Of a DNA stretch of 8,332 nucleotides, positions 1 to 7,929 are shown in pieces; position 1 is the stretch's first letter, and the number at the start of each line of letters is the position of its first letter. The translations under genes were made by a program, and so were the position numbers. Source of the DNA: an uncultured Candidatus Altimarinota bacterium (lineage in GTDB: Bacteria; Patescibacteriota; Gracilibacteria; BD1-5; JAGOOR01); NCBI GenBank assembly GCA_937920005.1, contig CALETF010000106.1:1-8332 (forward strand), given 5' to 3'. The notes below the pieces were generated by a model. That model did not search any database. It had not been told where the DNA came from and saw only the letters and a program-made list of their open reading frames with translations.

Positions 1-437
1 CTGAAGCTGAAGAAAAACTCTCTGGAGAATTTATCAAAACAGCTGATGTAGAAGTCGGCCCAAAGATGCTCGCAAAAGAAGTCGAGAATCTCTGGCAGTA
101 TCACAATAGAGAAATCGAGAAACAAGGTATGCAAATCAAATCATACCTCGAACACCTAAAGACGACAGAAGAAGGATTTAAAAAAGAACATATCGAACCA
201 TCAGCAACTCGCCGAATCAAGTCTATGATTATTCTTGAAGAGATGAAGAAACACTACAAGCCAGAAGTCACAGAGGCACAAGTACTCGAAGAGATGAAAA
301 AAGTCTTCGCGCGATATGCTGGTGATGCTGACTTTGAAAAACGTCTCCTCGAACTCGCAAAACCAGGAACAGATCATTTCAATGATATCAAATCACGTCT
401 CGAATACCGAGCGGTTATTGATAGGTTTTTGAAGTAA
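1..437 (+). CDS. tig: Trigger factor, C-terminal part (5' end outside window)
   Basis: Trigger factor is the ribosome-bound chaperone and peptidyl-prolyl isomerase that receives nascent chains in the cytoplasm. Only the C-terminal substrate-cradle domain is visible, about 144 residues read from base 3 to a TAA at 435-437. The frame is open to the left edge, so the ATG at 66 is internal. Family features seen are an E-V-E-N-L-W helix, then QGMQIKSYLEHLKTTEEGF, then a basic R-R-I-K-S-M-I-I-L-E-E helix and an EVTEAQVLEEM segment; this order is typical of the trigger factor C-terminus. The ribosome-binding and PPIase domains must lie upstream. The gene ends 20 bases before a strong hairpin terminator. 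It has no in-frame UGA; its visible glycines use GGN codons. The family assignment is confident from motif order; the symbol follows from it. Confidence 0.88.
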   Translation, partial: EAEEKLSGEFIKTADVEVGPKMLAKEVENLWQYHNREIEKQGMQIKSYLEHLKTTEEGFKKEHIEPSATRRIKSMIILEEMKKHYKPEVTEAQVLEEMKKVFARYAGDADFEKRLLELAKPGTDHFNDIKSRLEYRAVIDRFLK

Positions 438-456
438 AATGGTGAGAATATATATT

Positions 457-483
457 AAAACCGCAGCTTGAGCTGCGGTTTTT
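457..483. terminator. Bidirectional intrinsic terminator between convergent genes
   Basis: A 12-bp perfect inverted repeat (AAAACCGCAGCT at 457-468, AGCTGCGGTTTT at 471-482) has a 2-base centre and runs into a T tract on the plus strand. On the minus strand the stem also ends in TTTT. It lies between the stop of trigger factor (437) and the stop of the minus-strand gene ending at 487, so it can end transcription from both sides. Confidence 0.85.
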
Positions 484-486
484 CAA

Positions 487-2241
487 TTAGACTGATCATG
501 TAGGTTTTTCCCATTTGCCATTAGCATATTTCTCGAGAGGCTTGTCTTTCTCACCTGTTTTATAAATATAGACATCCCCATTTTTATCTTTCTGGAATCG
601 CATGTCTTCTGATCATGCTACGAGATATTCTTTACCGGGTTCTGCTTGTACTCTTTGGAGCCATGAACGTTGGCTTTCAAACTTTCCATCTTTGCCCGCA
701 ATCATGATTGTATCCATGCTTGATCATGTTTTTGGTCGCTTAACCACTAAGTCACCTTGGCGATTGTATTCGTATCAACCACTATTAATTCCGTATAATT
801 GAGGGTCAACAAAACCCATTTTTTGACCTTTTTTGGTTGGCTCAAGGAAACGAGATTGTGCAAATAAATCAGGGTTTTTATTGTACTTATTGTATTCACT
901 GAGTGTGAGTTCTCACATTTTTGGGGCTTCAGATTTCTTTCTTTGCAATAGTCCATTTACCATTGTAATCAATGCTCGACCTTCTATACGGCTATCACTG
1001 TTACCGGACGTGAGATCATCAAATCGATTTATGTTTGCAAGGGGTATATCGTTGAATTTCTTTGTAGTTCCGTTAAAGAATTCCCAATCTTTCCAATCTC
1101 AATAAGTATTTTCAAACCATTCCAGTCTTTGATTAGCTGCTGCTGTTTGTGCTTCTGCTGGTAATTTAGAGAAGTCTTCTAGCTTATACCATTTTCATCC
1201 AATTTCTTGTTGCATCTTGCCATCACCCAGTATTGCAATAAGTGTTTCTCAGTTTCTGAAATACACAGCATGATCAATTCGAGTCCATTTGTTTTCTGGT
1301 AATGGAACGCCGTCAATGCTTGATATAGCTGCTATTCTTTCAGGATTGTATTTTATTTCCTGGATATCTTCCCACGATTCACTTTCTGATTCCCACATTT
1401 GTTTTTTTCCATTAACAGTTCGAGTGATGTATTGATTTGGCGCTTCTCCCTCTAGAGAGAGTTCTTCGCCATTGAAATTGTAGGTAGATTTTCCTACTTC
1501 AGTATCTGAGTATACATCTGGATTTGATTTCATCTCGTCCGCAATTTCTGCCATCTTGGTTTTGTACTCTTCAGTTGTTTGATCTTTATATTTTGCTATT
1601 CTCTCATCTCTTTGTGCTTTTGTTTCGTAGGTGTCTGTCTCGATATTATAGTATTTATCTGAGTTATCGCCTGTGCCTTTCAAAAGTTTTTCTCAATTAG
1701 ACTCTTCTAGCATAAGAGTTTTACCATCAGCGTCAGTCAGTCATTCTGTATTTCATGATTCTAGGTCTGTTTTCAATTTTTCTTTTCTTGCTGCTCGGTC
1801 TTTTTCTTTGGTTTCTTCATTTGCCACACGATCGAAACCATATCCATCTTCGTTATTTTGTATTCCTCCCTCTTCATCTTCTAGCTTATGCTGATCTTCT
1901 ACCATTTGATCGACTTTTTCCAGAGTTTTCCATCAGAGAATACCATCGCAATCCTTTTCAGGAAAACCAAGATGTTTTTGGAGGGCAATCACTCGTCTTT
2001 CGAGTTCTTTAGGATCTTCTGAGTCGATATCTTTTACTAGTAATTCATCGCAAAGAGCCTGTTTCTGTGCTGGAGTGAGATTTGCTTTTTGAACCCATGT
2101 TTGCGAGAGTTCTTTCTTTCCCTCAGGAGTTTTCTTTTTATCTACTCATTTGTTTGCTGTTCTGATTTCTTCAGCCGTGCTTTTTCTTTTTGATTCATCT
2201 GATATCTCTTGGCGAGAATATTTTGGGCTCTCTGCTGTCAT
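487..2241 (-). CDS. 584-aa charged protein of unknown function with peptidoglycan-binding-like segment (UGA=Gly)
   Basis: I do not recognise this gene. It reads as one frame from ATG at 2241 to TAA at 489-487 only if UGA is glycine. The 13 in-frame UGA codons start at plus-strand positions 2146, 1933, 1753, 1741, 1693, 1249, 1195, 1099, 913, 775, 724, 613 and 496 (as tca). No signal peptide or membrane segment is visible. The N-terminal third is very rich in Lys, Glu and Asp. Residues about 76-112 (LERRVIALQKHLG, then DCDGILGWKTLEKV) resemble a peptidoglycan-binding_1 repeat, where L-Q..LG and DG..G..T are typical; this is a weak match. Residues 180-260 are a charged helical or coiled-coil stretch. 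The C-terminal half is richer in aromatics and has recurring short strands ending in G-K-W/F or N-G-K, such as GGKWYKL and NGKWEKP, suggesting repeated beta units. It has its own 74-base upstream gap and ends against the shared terminator. It could be a surface or division-associated protein, but the sequence does not settle this. Confidence 0.8.
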
Positions 2242-2268
2242 AAAAAAGTAATTAAAAATTAAATTACT
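2242..2268 (-). terminator. A+T-rich hairpin followed by T6, possible weak terminator or 5' leader hairpin
   Basis: Read on the minus strand, AGTAATT (2268-2262) pairs with AATTACT (2253-2247) and is followed directly by six T residues ending at the ATG of the 584-aa gene. The shape is that of an intrinsic terminator for the upstream five-gene cluster, but the 7-bp stem has only two G/C pairs and would be weak. It may instead be a leader hairpin or chance in an A+T-rich gap. Confidence 0.25.
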
Positions 2269-2273
2269 CTTTT

Positions 2274-2302
2274 ACTCTACACCATATTTTTTATGAATGC
2301 AA
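2274..2302 (-). promoter_or_regulatory. Putative sigma70-type promoter of the 584-aa gene
   Basis: On the minus strand a TTGCAT -35 box (2302-2297) and a TAGAGT -10 box (2279-2274) are separated by 17 bases, placing a start near 2267, about 26 bases before the ATG at 2241. The -35 matches consensus at four of six bases and the -10 at four of six. The gap lies just after the stop of the CorC-like gene (2316). This is read by eye. Confidence 0.35.
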
Positions 2303-2315
2303 ATATTTGATATAT

Positions 2316-3628
2316 TTATTTCTGAATCTGCATTTTGACGAGCTCGACGGTATTTTTTCAACGACGTAAAACAGTGATATCATACTCGCTATAGTCTATC
2401 ATCTCTCCAGCATTTGGGATTCTACCAAAGATAGTATTGATAAAGCCAGAGACAGTATCATATTCAGGGCTTTCTGGGAGGGGGATAGGGAGGTAATCAT
2501 TGGCATCATCAATCGTGGATTCAGTACGGACTATATAGGTACCAGGGCGTTTTTGTATTACGACTTCTTCTTCCGTATCGTGTTCGTCGTGTATTTCTCC
2601 CACGAGCTCTTCCACGATATCCTCGAGAGTGACTATACCTGCTGTTTCACCATGTTCATTAGTGACAACGGCTATCTGTATATGAAGCTTCTGGAAATCT
2701 TTGAGGAGTTGTTCTATCTTTTGATTCTGAGGAACAAAATGAACTGGACGGATGAGTTTATGAAAATCGACTGTACCATGATTTTTGAGAGCAGGAAGGA
2801 AGTCCTTTAGATATACAATACCAACTATATCATCCAGTGTTTCACGATAAACAGGTATACGTGAATACCCTTCTTTGACGATTGTTTCAAAGTGTTTTTC
2901 AAACGAATCATCAACATTGATAGCGTAGACGCGACTTCTTGGGACATAAATCTGGCGAACGGTTTGGTCATCAAATTCAAAAACATTTTGTATGAGTTCA
3001 TTGCTTGATTCTGCTATGATGCCACCTTCTTCTGATTCGGTGAGGAGGAGTTTTATTTCTTCTTCACTATGGATATCGTGATGGGTTGATCACTCATATC
3101 CGAGAATTCTCATTACTGTCTGGGTGAGTTTGTCAAAAAACAGATGAACGGAAAAAATAATTTTTGAAACAATATAAGTGGTAGACTGACCCATGATGCT
3201 ATTCGAAGAGGGCTTTTAATAGCAACGAGTTTTGGTATCTGTTCTCCGAAGACGATATGCATCAAGGTAATACAAAAGAGAGCGATACCAAAAGCGATGG
3301 CATGGATAATCGTCGGAGAGATAGAAATATTAGATAGTTCCAGAAAATGAGCTATCCATCTTGCGATACTAGGTTCACCAACCCAACCAAGCAAGAGAGA
3401 TGCGACGGTTATACCGAGCTGAATACCAGAGAGATAACTATCGAGATGTTCGAGAATTTTTTTTGTTTGAGACGCCCATTTTTTCCCTCGTTTTATTTCG
3501 ACTTCGAGTTGAGACAGTCTTATCTTCACGAGAGCGAATTCGCTGGCGACGAAAAACGCGTTGAGTGCAACGAGAAATGCAGTCACGGCTATGCCGAGTA
3601 CGATTCAGAGACTGGGGTCAGGGGTCAT
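2316..3628 (-). CDS. CorC/HlyC-family membrane protein (DUF21-CBS-CBS-CorC_HlyC), split by a single-base frameshift
   Basis: These proteins sit in the cytoplasmic membrane through a DUF21 domain and carry a cytosolic CBS pair and a C-terminal CorC_HlyC domain; relatives act in Mg/Co transport or resistance. The ATG at 3628 begins a hydrophobic DUF21 domain with the typical ALNAFFVASEFALV segment and the VFGEQIPKLVAIKSP loop (residues about 1-165). The frame then runs into TAA at 3115-3113. The rest continues in the neighbouring frame from about 3134: MRILGYE, a SEEEI helix, a CBS pair containing VPRSR and GIVTLEDIVEELVGEIHDE (residues about 225-345), and a CorC_HlyC domain to TAA at 2318-2316. 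Adding one T to a T6 run restores 437 residues, the normal family length. UGA is read as Gly at 3605, 3090 and 2358. It follows the DUF2231-like gene by 25 bases. It could be a recent pseudogene, a sequencing error or a -1 frameshifted gene; the family is certain. Confidence 0.85.
3134..3140 (-). other. Frameshift site at a homopolymer (T TTT TTG on coding strand)
   Basis: The coding strand reads tgT TTT TTG here. The upstream frame gives FFPFICFL and stops six codons later (TAA at 3115-3113). Slipping back one base, or adding one T, gives FFPFICFFDKLTQTVMRILGYE-type continuation (shown in two parts: FFPFICFFDK, LTQTVMRILGYE). The heptamer has the X XXY YYZ form of a -1 slippery site, but a homopolymer indel explains it equally well. 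Unshifted translation would give a 171-residue DUF21-only product. Confidence 0.7.
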
Positions 3629-3653
3629 ATTCTGTTATTGTAGAACTTTTATT

Positions 3654-4151
3654 CTATTTCGCAAGGGTAGCACTCCCTTCTGTCACAACAGTTGGTCGAA
3701 ATTCTGGATGTCGGATTTGCCCACCGAGATATCCTACATAGCTAAATCCGATAATAAGGAGGAGATTGAGTCAGACGGTGATGAGAAAAAGTTCTTTCTT
3801 GTATTTGAATTTCTTGTTCCAGAAAAATACCTGTCCTGCGACGAGAACGAGTGCGATATATCCCACCTTTGAAACTAATTCTGCTGCTTGATAGTGGAGA
3901 AAAGCATAATGTGCACCAGCATTATCGAGGTCTGGAGATATCCCACCTGTCATGAATTTTTCAAGTGTTTCTTCACCTGAACCCATAGCAATAGGGAGTC
4001 CAATCAGAGATACTCCCATCAAGACTAGCCCGACGAGCTGGATCGTTGCATCTTTTTTATAGAGTCACCAGAGAAGTGGCAAAGCTGCGAGAGCTGCTCC
4101 TATAATAGGGAGATGGACAATCATGACGTGTATATGAGCGAGGTCAAACAT
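3654..4151 (-). CDS. DUF2231-like four-helix membrane protein, 165 aa (UGA=Gly)
   Basis: This is an integral membrane protein of unknown function. It reads from ATG at 4151 to TAG at 3656-3654 with two UGA glycines (codons 29 and 127, at 4065 and 3771). The N-terminus has the HxxxVHLPI pattern typical of DUF2231 (HVMIVHLPIIGAALAAL), and the last helix ends in GYLGGQIRH, like the conserved GG.L/I.H of that family. Four membrane segments are visible at residues about 8-30, 36-57, 90-111 and 120-142, with a polar loop between the second and third that contains HYAFLHYQ. Histidines near membrane ends could bind a metal or haem, but that is inference. It lies 30 bases downstream of dus and 25 bases upstream of the CorC-like gene, so it is probably co-transcribed. 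No Shine-Dalgarno sequence precedes it; a CATAAT box ends 9 bases before the ATG. Confidence 0.75.
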
Positions 4152-4181
4152 AGAGTAGGTATTATGATAAGAGTATAGGTT

Positions 4182-5147
4182 TTATTTGTGAGTCTCAAGA
4201 TGTAGTACGTCTAGTTCAGATAATTCTTTCAAAATATTTTCTGTTTCTGAGAGACTCGTGACAACCGCTAGCCTCTTTCTGTATTCTTTGACACCTTCGA
4301 AACCATGGAGGTAGTGCGTGAAGTGTTTACGTATCTCGAGACAGGCTCGATTTTCTCCTTTTGTTGCAACCATTCGTTCCATATGTTCGCGCATGACATC
4401 AAGTCGTTCTTGCCAGGTAGGTTCATAATTTTCTGGGAGAAAGCACCATGGGTTCCCGAGTGAACCCCGAGCAATCATAAAACCTCCGAGATTTCATTTT
4501 TTCTTCATCCCATCTTCATAATTTTTACAGTCTCCATTCCCGAGTACAGGTATTTTGACATTCTTCTGGAGTTCAAAAATTGGTTCCCAGTTAGCATTCC
4601 CTGTATATTCTTGTTGATAGGTTCTTCCATGCACGGTGATGAGTTTTGCCCCTGCTTGTTCAAGTGCTTGCCCGAATTCTACGAGCTCATCTGATCCATT
4701 CCAACCGAGACGAGTTTTGACTGTGACAGGGATGGAGAGATTTTCTGCGAGGATGTTGACGATTTTCATAGCTCGATCACGATCGACCATCAGTCCAGAG
4801 CCGTATCCACATTTGACGACTTTTTTCGCCGGGCAACCCATATTGATATCGACACCTTGAGCACCATAGGATTCGATGATTTTCCCAGCAGAGAGAAATA
4901 TCTCAGGCGTATTTCCAAATATCTGAAATACGAGCGGATGCTCAATTGGGTCATGAACGAGAACTCGTTTTGCGAGGAGGGGATTGTGATGGAGGCCATC
5001 AGCACTATAAAATTCTGAGAATACGACTATATTACCTCCAGCGACCTTTTGACACACTGCTCGAAAAGCACTATCGCAGTATCCATCCATTGGTGCGAGG
5101 GCTACAATAGGTTTATTTTTTGATGTAAAAGACTCTATCCAGTTCAT
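4182..5147 (-). CDS. dus: tRNA-dihydrouridine synthase (DusB-like), UGA=Gly at codon 218
   Basis: The enzyme reduces specific uridines in tRNA to dihydrouridine, using FMN and NADPH, in the cytoplasm. The frame runs from ATG at 5147 to TAA at 4184-4182, 321 residues, the normal family length. Motifs in order are an N-terminal VALAPMDGYCDSAFR (FMN site), VFQIFGNTPE, VDINMGCPAKKVVKCGYGSG with catalytic Cys105, VTVKTRLGW, ITVHGRTYQQEYTG, IPVLGNGDC, and MIARGSLGNPWCF, followed by a C-terminal helical domain with a typical HYLHGFEG segment. The only interruption is a UGA at plus-strand 4494-4496, where the family has the conserved glycine just before the FMN-phosphate block, so it must be Gly. The gene starts 2 bases after the stop of the upstream membrane-anchored gene, suggesting translational coupling. 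Assignment to the DusB-like branch is by resemblance only. Confidence 0.92.
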
Positions 5148-5149
5148 AA

Positions 5150-5836
5150 TTATGAATCTATTATTTTCAGAAGTATAAGTTTATTATCTTCAGCAAATTT
5201 TACATCCCAGTATTCTGTAAAAAACTTTCTTTCTTCATTGCCTAACCAAACCAATCAATTTGTTCCTATTGTAATCAAAATAGCACTCATGTTTAATTGG
5301 ACTCTGTATTCATCATTATGTGATTTTCATAGTACTGAAAATTCTTCTATTCGATTATCGAATCGTATATCCCAACCATTTTTAAAATTGAAATAATAAA
5401 TATTTTTAAGCCGCTGTAATTCATTTTTATCTATGTATTTTTCCATTTTATTGAAGTCTCTACGCGACCAATCATCTTGAAACTGGGGGAACATTTGATT
5501 TATAGATCAGCGTAATATATATGAATACTGAGTCATGTTATGGTGTATTTCAATATTTTTTGTGATAAATAATATACGTTGTGGATACCTTTGAAATATG
5601 CTAGTCCTCAGAGAATATTTTATTCTCTGTGAATCATAAAATAAATCACGTTGATTTTTAAAATTTGGTACAATTTGACTAATGTATTCAATCAAAGATT
5701 CAATAGAAAGAATTGGAATTTGTTTTTGTGTGTAATTTTTGATTGCCACTGAAGCTATAAATATTATAGGAATAAGTATTGCAAATAAGAGAATTAATAC
5801 TTTTCAGTTTTGAGCAAAATAATTTATAAAAGTCAT
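5150..5836 (-). CDS. Membrane-anchored hypothetical protein, 228 aa (UGA=Gly)
   Basis: I do not recognise this gene. It runs from ATG at 5836 to TAA at 5152-5150 with four UGA glycines (at 5804, 5507, 5327 and 5255). One hydrophobic segment at residues about 12-32 (VLILLFAILIPIIFIASV) follows a short N-terminus and looks like a signal anchor, leaving about 195 residues of mixed polar and aromatic sequence probably outside the cell. A QRYPQRILFITKN stretch, a WSRRDFNKMEKYIDKNELQR helix and a late WLGNEERKFF segment stand out, but no known motif is seen. Its first 13 bases overlap the end of the upstream membrane gene, and its stop is 2 bases before dus, so it sits inside an operon. Its base composition is visibly richer in A+T than its neighbours, with many Ile, Asn and Lys codons, which could mean recent acquisition or weak constraint. 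Confidence 0.72.
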
Positions 5837-6408
5837 ATATTTTTAGTTATTTTTCTTCTCCAAAGTAAAAAACATACGAACACGCCTTCCATTATAGTGA
5901 GAAAAACAGGGTAGAGAAGGGTTGTGAGAGTTGGATTTCTGACAGCGAGAGCGAAACTGATCAATTGGAATGTCCAGAGGACGTATGAGGAGAGTTTTTC
6001 ATCGTAGGGTTTTGAATATGACTTTTTGAATGTAAAATAAAAGGCGATGGCATCAATGATACAAACGAGGACGATAGCGAGGAGGTCATTTTTTGAGAGT
6101 TGCCAGAGTATGATAGTGATAATTGCAGCTGTCAGGAGGTATGTATCTCTTTTTGTGAGTCTTGTCTCGCCATATCTGAGAGAAAGTGCCGCTGTTGTCA
6201 GACTGCAGAGAGCCATAAGCCCAGATATGAGGACTGACCAACCACCTTCATTGGTTATCTGTACGACCGTGACGATAGTGCCGAGTGTTCACCAGAGAAG
6301 CCAGGTGTAGAGATGAGGTTTTGTTTTACCACGAAAGATGCTTGCAATATAGGTGATAAAGGCAAAAAGCTGAAAACCAGCACCGAGAAGAGAAAAAAGA
6401 AAATGCAT
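5824..6408 (-). CDS. Seven-helix membrane protein with duplicated SWEET/PQ-loop-like halves, 194 aa (UGA=Gly)
   Basis: This is an integral membrane protein, probably with seven helices (residues about 3-22, 33-53, 56-76, 88-103, 107-126, 141-156 and 160-183). It reads from ATG at 6408 to TAA at 5826-5824 with UGA glycines at codons 40 and 192. Two similar stretches about 100 residues apart, FRGKTKPHLYTWLLWG (25-40) and KKSYSKPYDEKLSSYVLW (128-145), share a K-P turn followed by Y and L-W at the next helix. This 3+1+3 layout recalls SWEET/PQ-loop transporters and an uncharacterised family common in Patescibacteria, but I cannot name a substrate. It is the first gene of the minus-strand cluster and overlaps the next gene by 13 bases. 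An in-frame ATG at 6453 would extend the N-terminus by 15 residues but would run into the zwf promoter, so 6408 is preferred. Confidence 0.72.
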
Positions 6409-6412
6409 AGAA

Positions 6413-6465
6413 TGGAGGAAGTGTATTGATTTCACAGTTTTTACAAAAAGCATATACTACCTCCA
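6413..6465. promoter_or_regulatory. Divergent promoter region with mirrored -10/start motifs (zwf and the minus-strand operon)
   Basis: For zwf, TTCACA (6431-6436) and TATACT (6453-6458) are spaced by 16 bases; each matches consensus at five of six. The expected start falls on or next to the ATG at 6465, so the transcript would be leaderless. For the minus-strand operon, TTGTAA (6446-6441) and TACACT (6425-6420) are 15 bases apart, with the ATG 11 bases beyond. The two -10 regions lie in an imperfect inverted repeat, TGGAGGAAGTGTA (6413-6425) and TATACTACCTCCA (6453-6465), 11 of 13 positions matching, which could also serve as an operator. Confidence 0.5.
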
Positions 6466-7634
6466 TGAAAACTTTCGTCCTTTTTGGTTCTACAGGTGAC
6501 CTCGCAACCAGGTATGTCCTCCCAGCTCTTGGTACCTTGCTTCAGAAATGAGTCTACAATAACCTCATCTGTATCGGTCGTCGTGATTGGACACGAGATG
6601 ATTTCCGCAATTTCCTGGCACCATATCCCGACCTCCTCAATCATACAGAGACTATTTCCTACGTCCGCATCGACATAGAATGAGGTGATTATGGTCTATT
6701 AAAAAACGAACTTACGCACATAGGCGGTTTGGATGGTGAGATTACTTATCATCTCTGTTTGAGTCCTGAATACTTCGTATCAGTCGCTAAAGGTCTCGCT
6801 TCTGTCGGTCTCAATACTGCCCAATCTCGTGTTATGATAGAGAAGCCTTTTGGTCATGATTTGAGGACAGCTATTACTCTCAACCTCGAGCTTCAGCATG
6901 TCTTCTCTGAAGATCAGATATACCGTGTTGATCACTATCTCGGGAAAAACTTCGTTCGAGAGATGATGGAATATCGTCTGGAGCAGGGTGATACTTGGTA
7001 CAGTCAGAGAATTGCTGAGATTCATATCACAGCACGTGAAACGCTTACTATAGAAGATCGCGGAGCATATTATGATCATAGTGGTGCAACGAGAGATTTT
7101 CTTCAGAATCATCTCCTCCAGATGCTTGCTCTCGCTACCATGCAAACCCCTCACTCTCGAGATCAGCACGATGTACGAGATAGGATATTTCAGGCTATCA
7201 GTTCGATAGCGCCGCTTCTTCTTGACCCTCGTCATGACATTATTATCGGGCAGTATGAATGATACAAGAATACTCCATGAGTAAAACCAGACTCACGAAC
7301 GGAGACCTATATCAAAACAAAACTCACCATCGATAATGCTCTATGGATGGATACGATTGTGACACTCGAAACAGGCAAGGCACTTGATCGTAAAGAAAGC
7401 TCAGTACGATTTATTTTCCGTGATGGGAGTGAAAAAATATTTGCAGAAACTGCTGATAATAAAAATAACGCCTATGAGACGCTCCTCGAAAAAGGAATTG
7501 CTCGAGATGCATCCTACTTTGTTCGTTGGGACAGTGTCCGTGCCGCATGGCAAGTAGTGGATGATTTGCTTCACTGTACTGATAACTGTCCACTGCTACA
7601 AATATACAAACCAGGAGAAATTCCAAAAGTTTAG
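6465..7634 (+). CDS. zwf: Glucose-6-phosphate 1-dehydrogenase, compact form, 389 aa (four UGA=Gly)
   Basis: It oxidises glucose-6-phosphate to 6-phosphogluconolactone with reduction of NADP, the entry step of the oxidative pentose phosphate pathway, in the cytoplasm. From ATG at 6465 to TAG at 7632-7634 the motifs occur in order: Rossmann GSTGDLATR (8-16), EKPFGHD (126-132), RVDHYLGK (154-161) with Asp156, His157 and Lys161 of the substrate site, QNHLLQ (214-219) with the catalytic-base His216, QYEGY (263-267), and a C-terminal FVRWDSVRAAWQVVDDLL (352-369). UGA occurs at codons 29, 73, 266 and 272. Codons 266 and 272 fall in QYEGYKNTPGV, which is almost invariant in the family, so the glycine reading is secure. 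At 389 residues it is about 100 shorter than usual, mostly within the C-terminal beta domain. It is transcribed away from the membrane-gene operon, probably without a leader, and converges on a small membrane gene with a 4-base overlap of ends. The pgl gene for the next step lies 295 bases further on. Confidence 0.95.
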
Positions 7635-7882
7635 AGCCAATAATTCACGATGCCAATTGCAGTGATAAGAGAAAAGGCGAGCGTTGTGATGAGGATGCCT
7701 ACTTGTCCGGCATTTTTGTACGATTGCCAAGAAGAGTAGAGCCAAAATGGCTGAGCCAGCATATTGAGTACAAGTGCCCACTCAGGGTATTTCATCGAGA
7801 GTGCGAGTTGTGCCCCGAGTGTGAACGTAGGTATGGCAAACTGTGAGACGGTATCGAGAGGGGAGTGTGTTTTTTTCTTCAT
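7631..7882 (-). CDS. Small three-helix membrane protein, 83 aa
   Basis: This is a short integral membrane protein of unknown function running from ATG at 7882 to TAA at 7633-7631. After a basic N-terminus (MKKKTHSP) it has three hydrophobic segments at residues about 11-30, 33-52 and 62-82; the conserved-looking PFWLYSSWQSYKNAGQVG lies between the second and third. Its size and layout match SemiSWEET-type half transporters, but the PQ motif is not clear, so no substrate is claimed. It has no UGA codon and reads the same under either code. It lies between zwf and pgl on the opposite strand, overlaps the zwf stop by 4 bases, and starts 47 bases from pgl in a divergent arrangement. The intact frame, TM pattern and lack of any alternative gene in the gap support it. 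Confidence 0.7.
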   Translation of the reverse strand: MKKKTHSPLDTVSQFAIPTFTLGAQLALSMKYPEWALVLNMLAQPFWLYSSWQSYKNAGQVGILITTLAFSLITAIGIVNYWL

Positions 7883-7929
7883 GGGATGATTTTCTTGATT
7901 TTCTGAGTGAACGCAAGAAGATAGTCTGT
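7883..7929. promoter_or_regulatory. Divergent intergenic gap with candidate promoters for the small membrane gene and pgl
   Basis: This 47-base gap must hold both start regions unless transcription reads in from further away. For pgl a TTGATT box (7895-7900) and a GATAGT box (7920-7925) are 19 bases apart, with the ATG 4 bases after the -10. For the minus-strand gene a TTGCGT box and a GAAAAT box are 16 bases apart, with the ATG 6 bases after. All are weak matches found by eye. No Shine-Dalgarno sequence is seen in front of either ATG. Confidence 0.3.

Noticed and set aside
493..726. Three copies of TGATCATG within 240 bases (493, 611, 721)
   Set aside because: Each reads in the coding frame as a UGA-UCA (Gly-Ser) codon pair after Thr or Ala. 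Short and explained by the protein sequence.
602..2012. Several plus-strand open frames across 602-2012 and 2553-2810
   Set aside because: They lie antisense to continuous minus-strand genes, lack motifs, and have low-complexity Ser/Leu/Phe-rich translations typical of shadows of Lys/Glu-rich genes.
3102..3111. Perfect 10-base palindrome GAGAATTCTC downstream of the frameshift site
   Set aside because: It has no loop, so it cannot form a good hairpin, and it simply encodes R-I-L in the CorC-like gene.
6780..7235. A 151-codon minus-strand open frame inside zwf
   Set aside because: It is antisense to the strongly conserved central part of zwf and has no recognisable motif.
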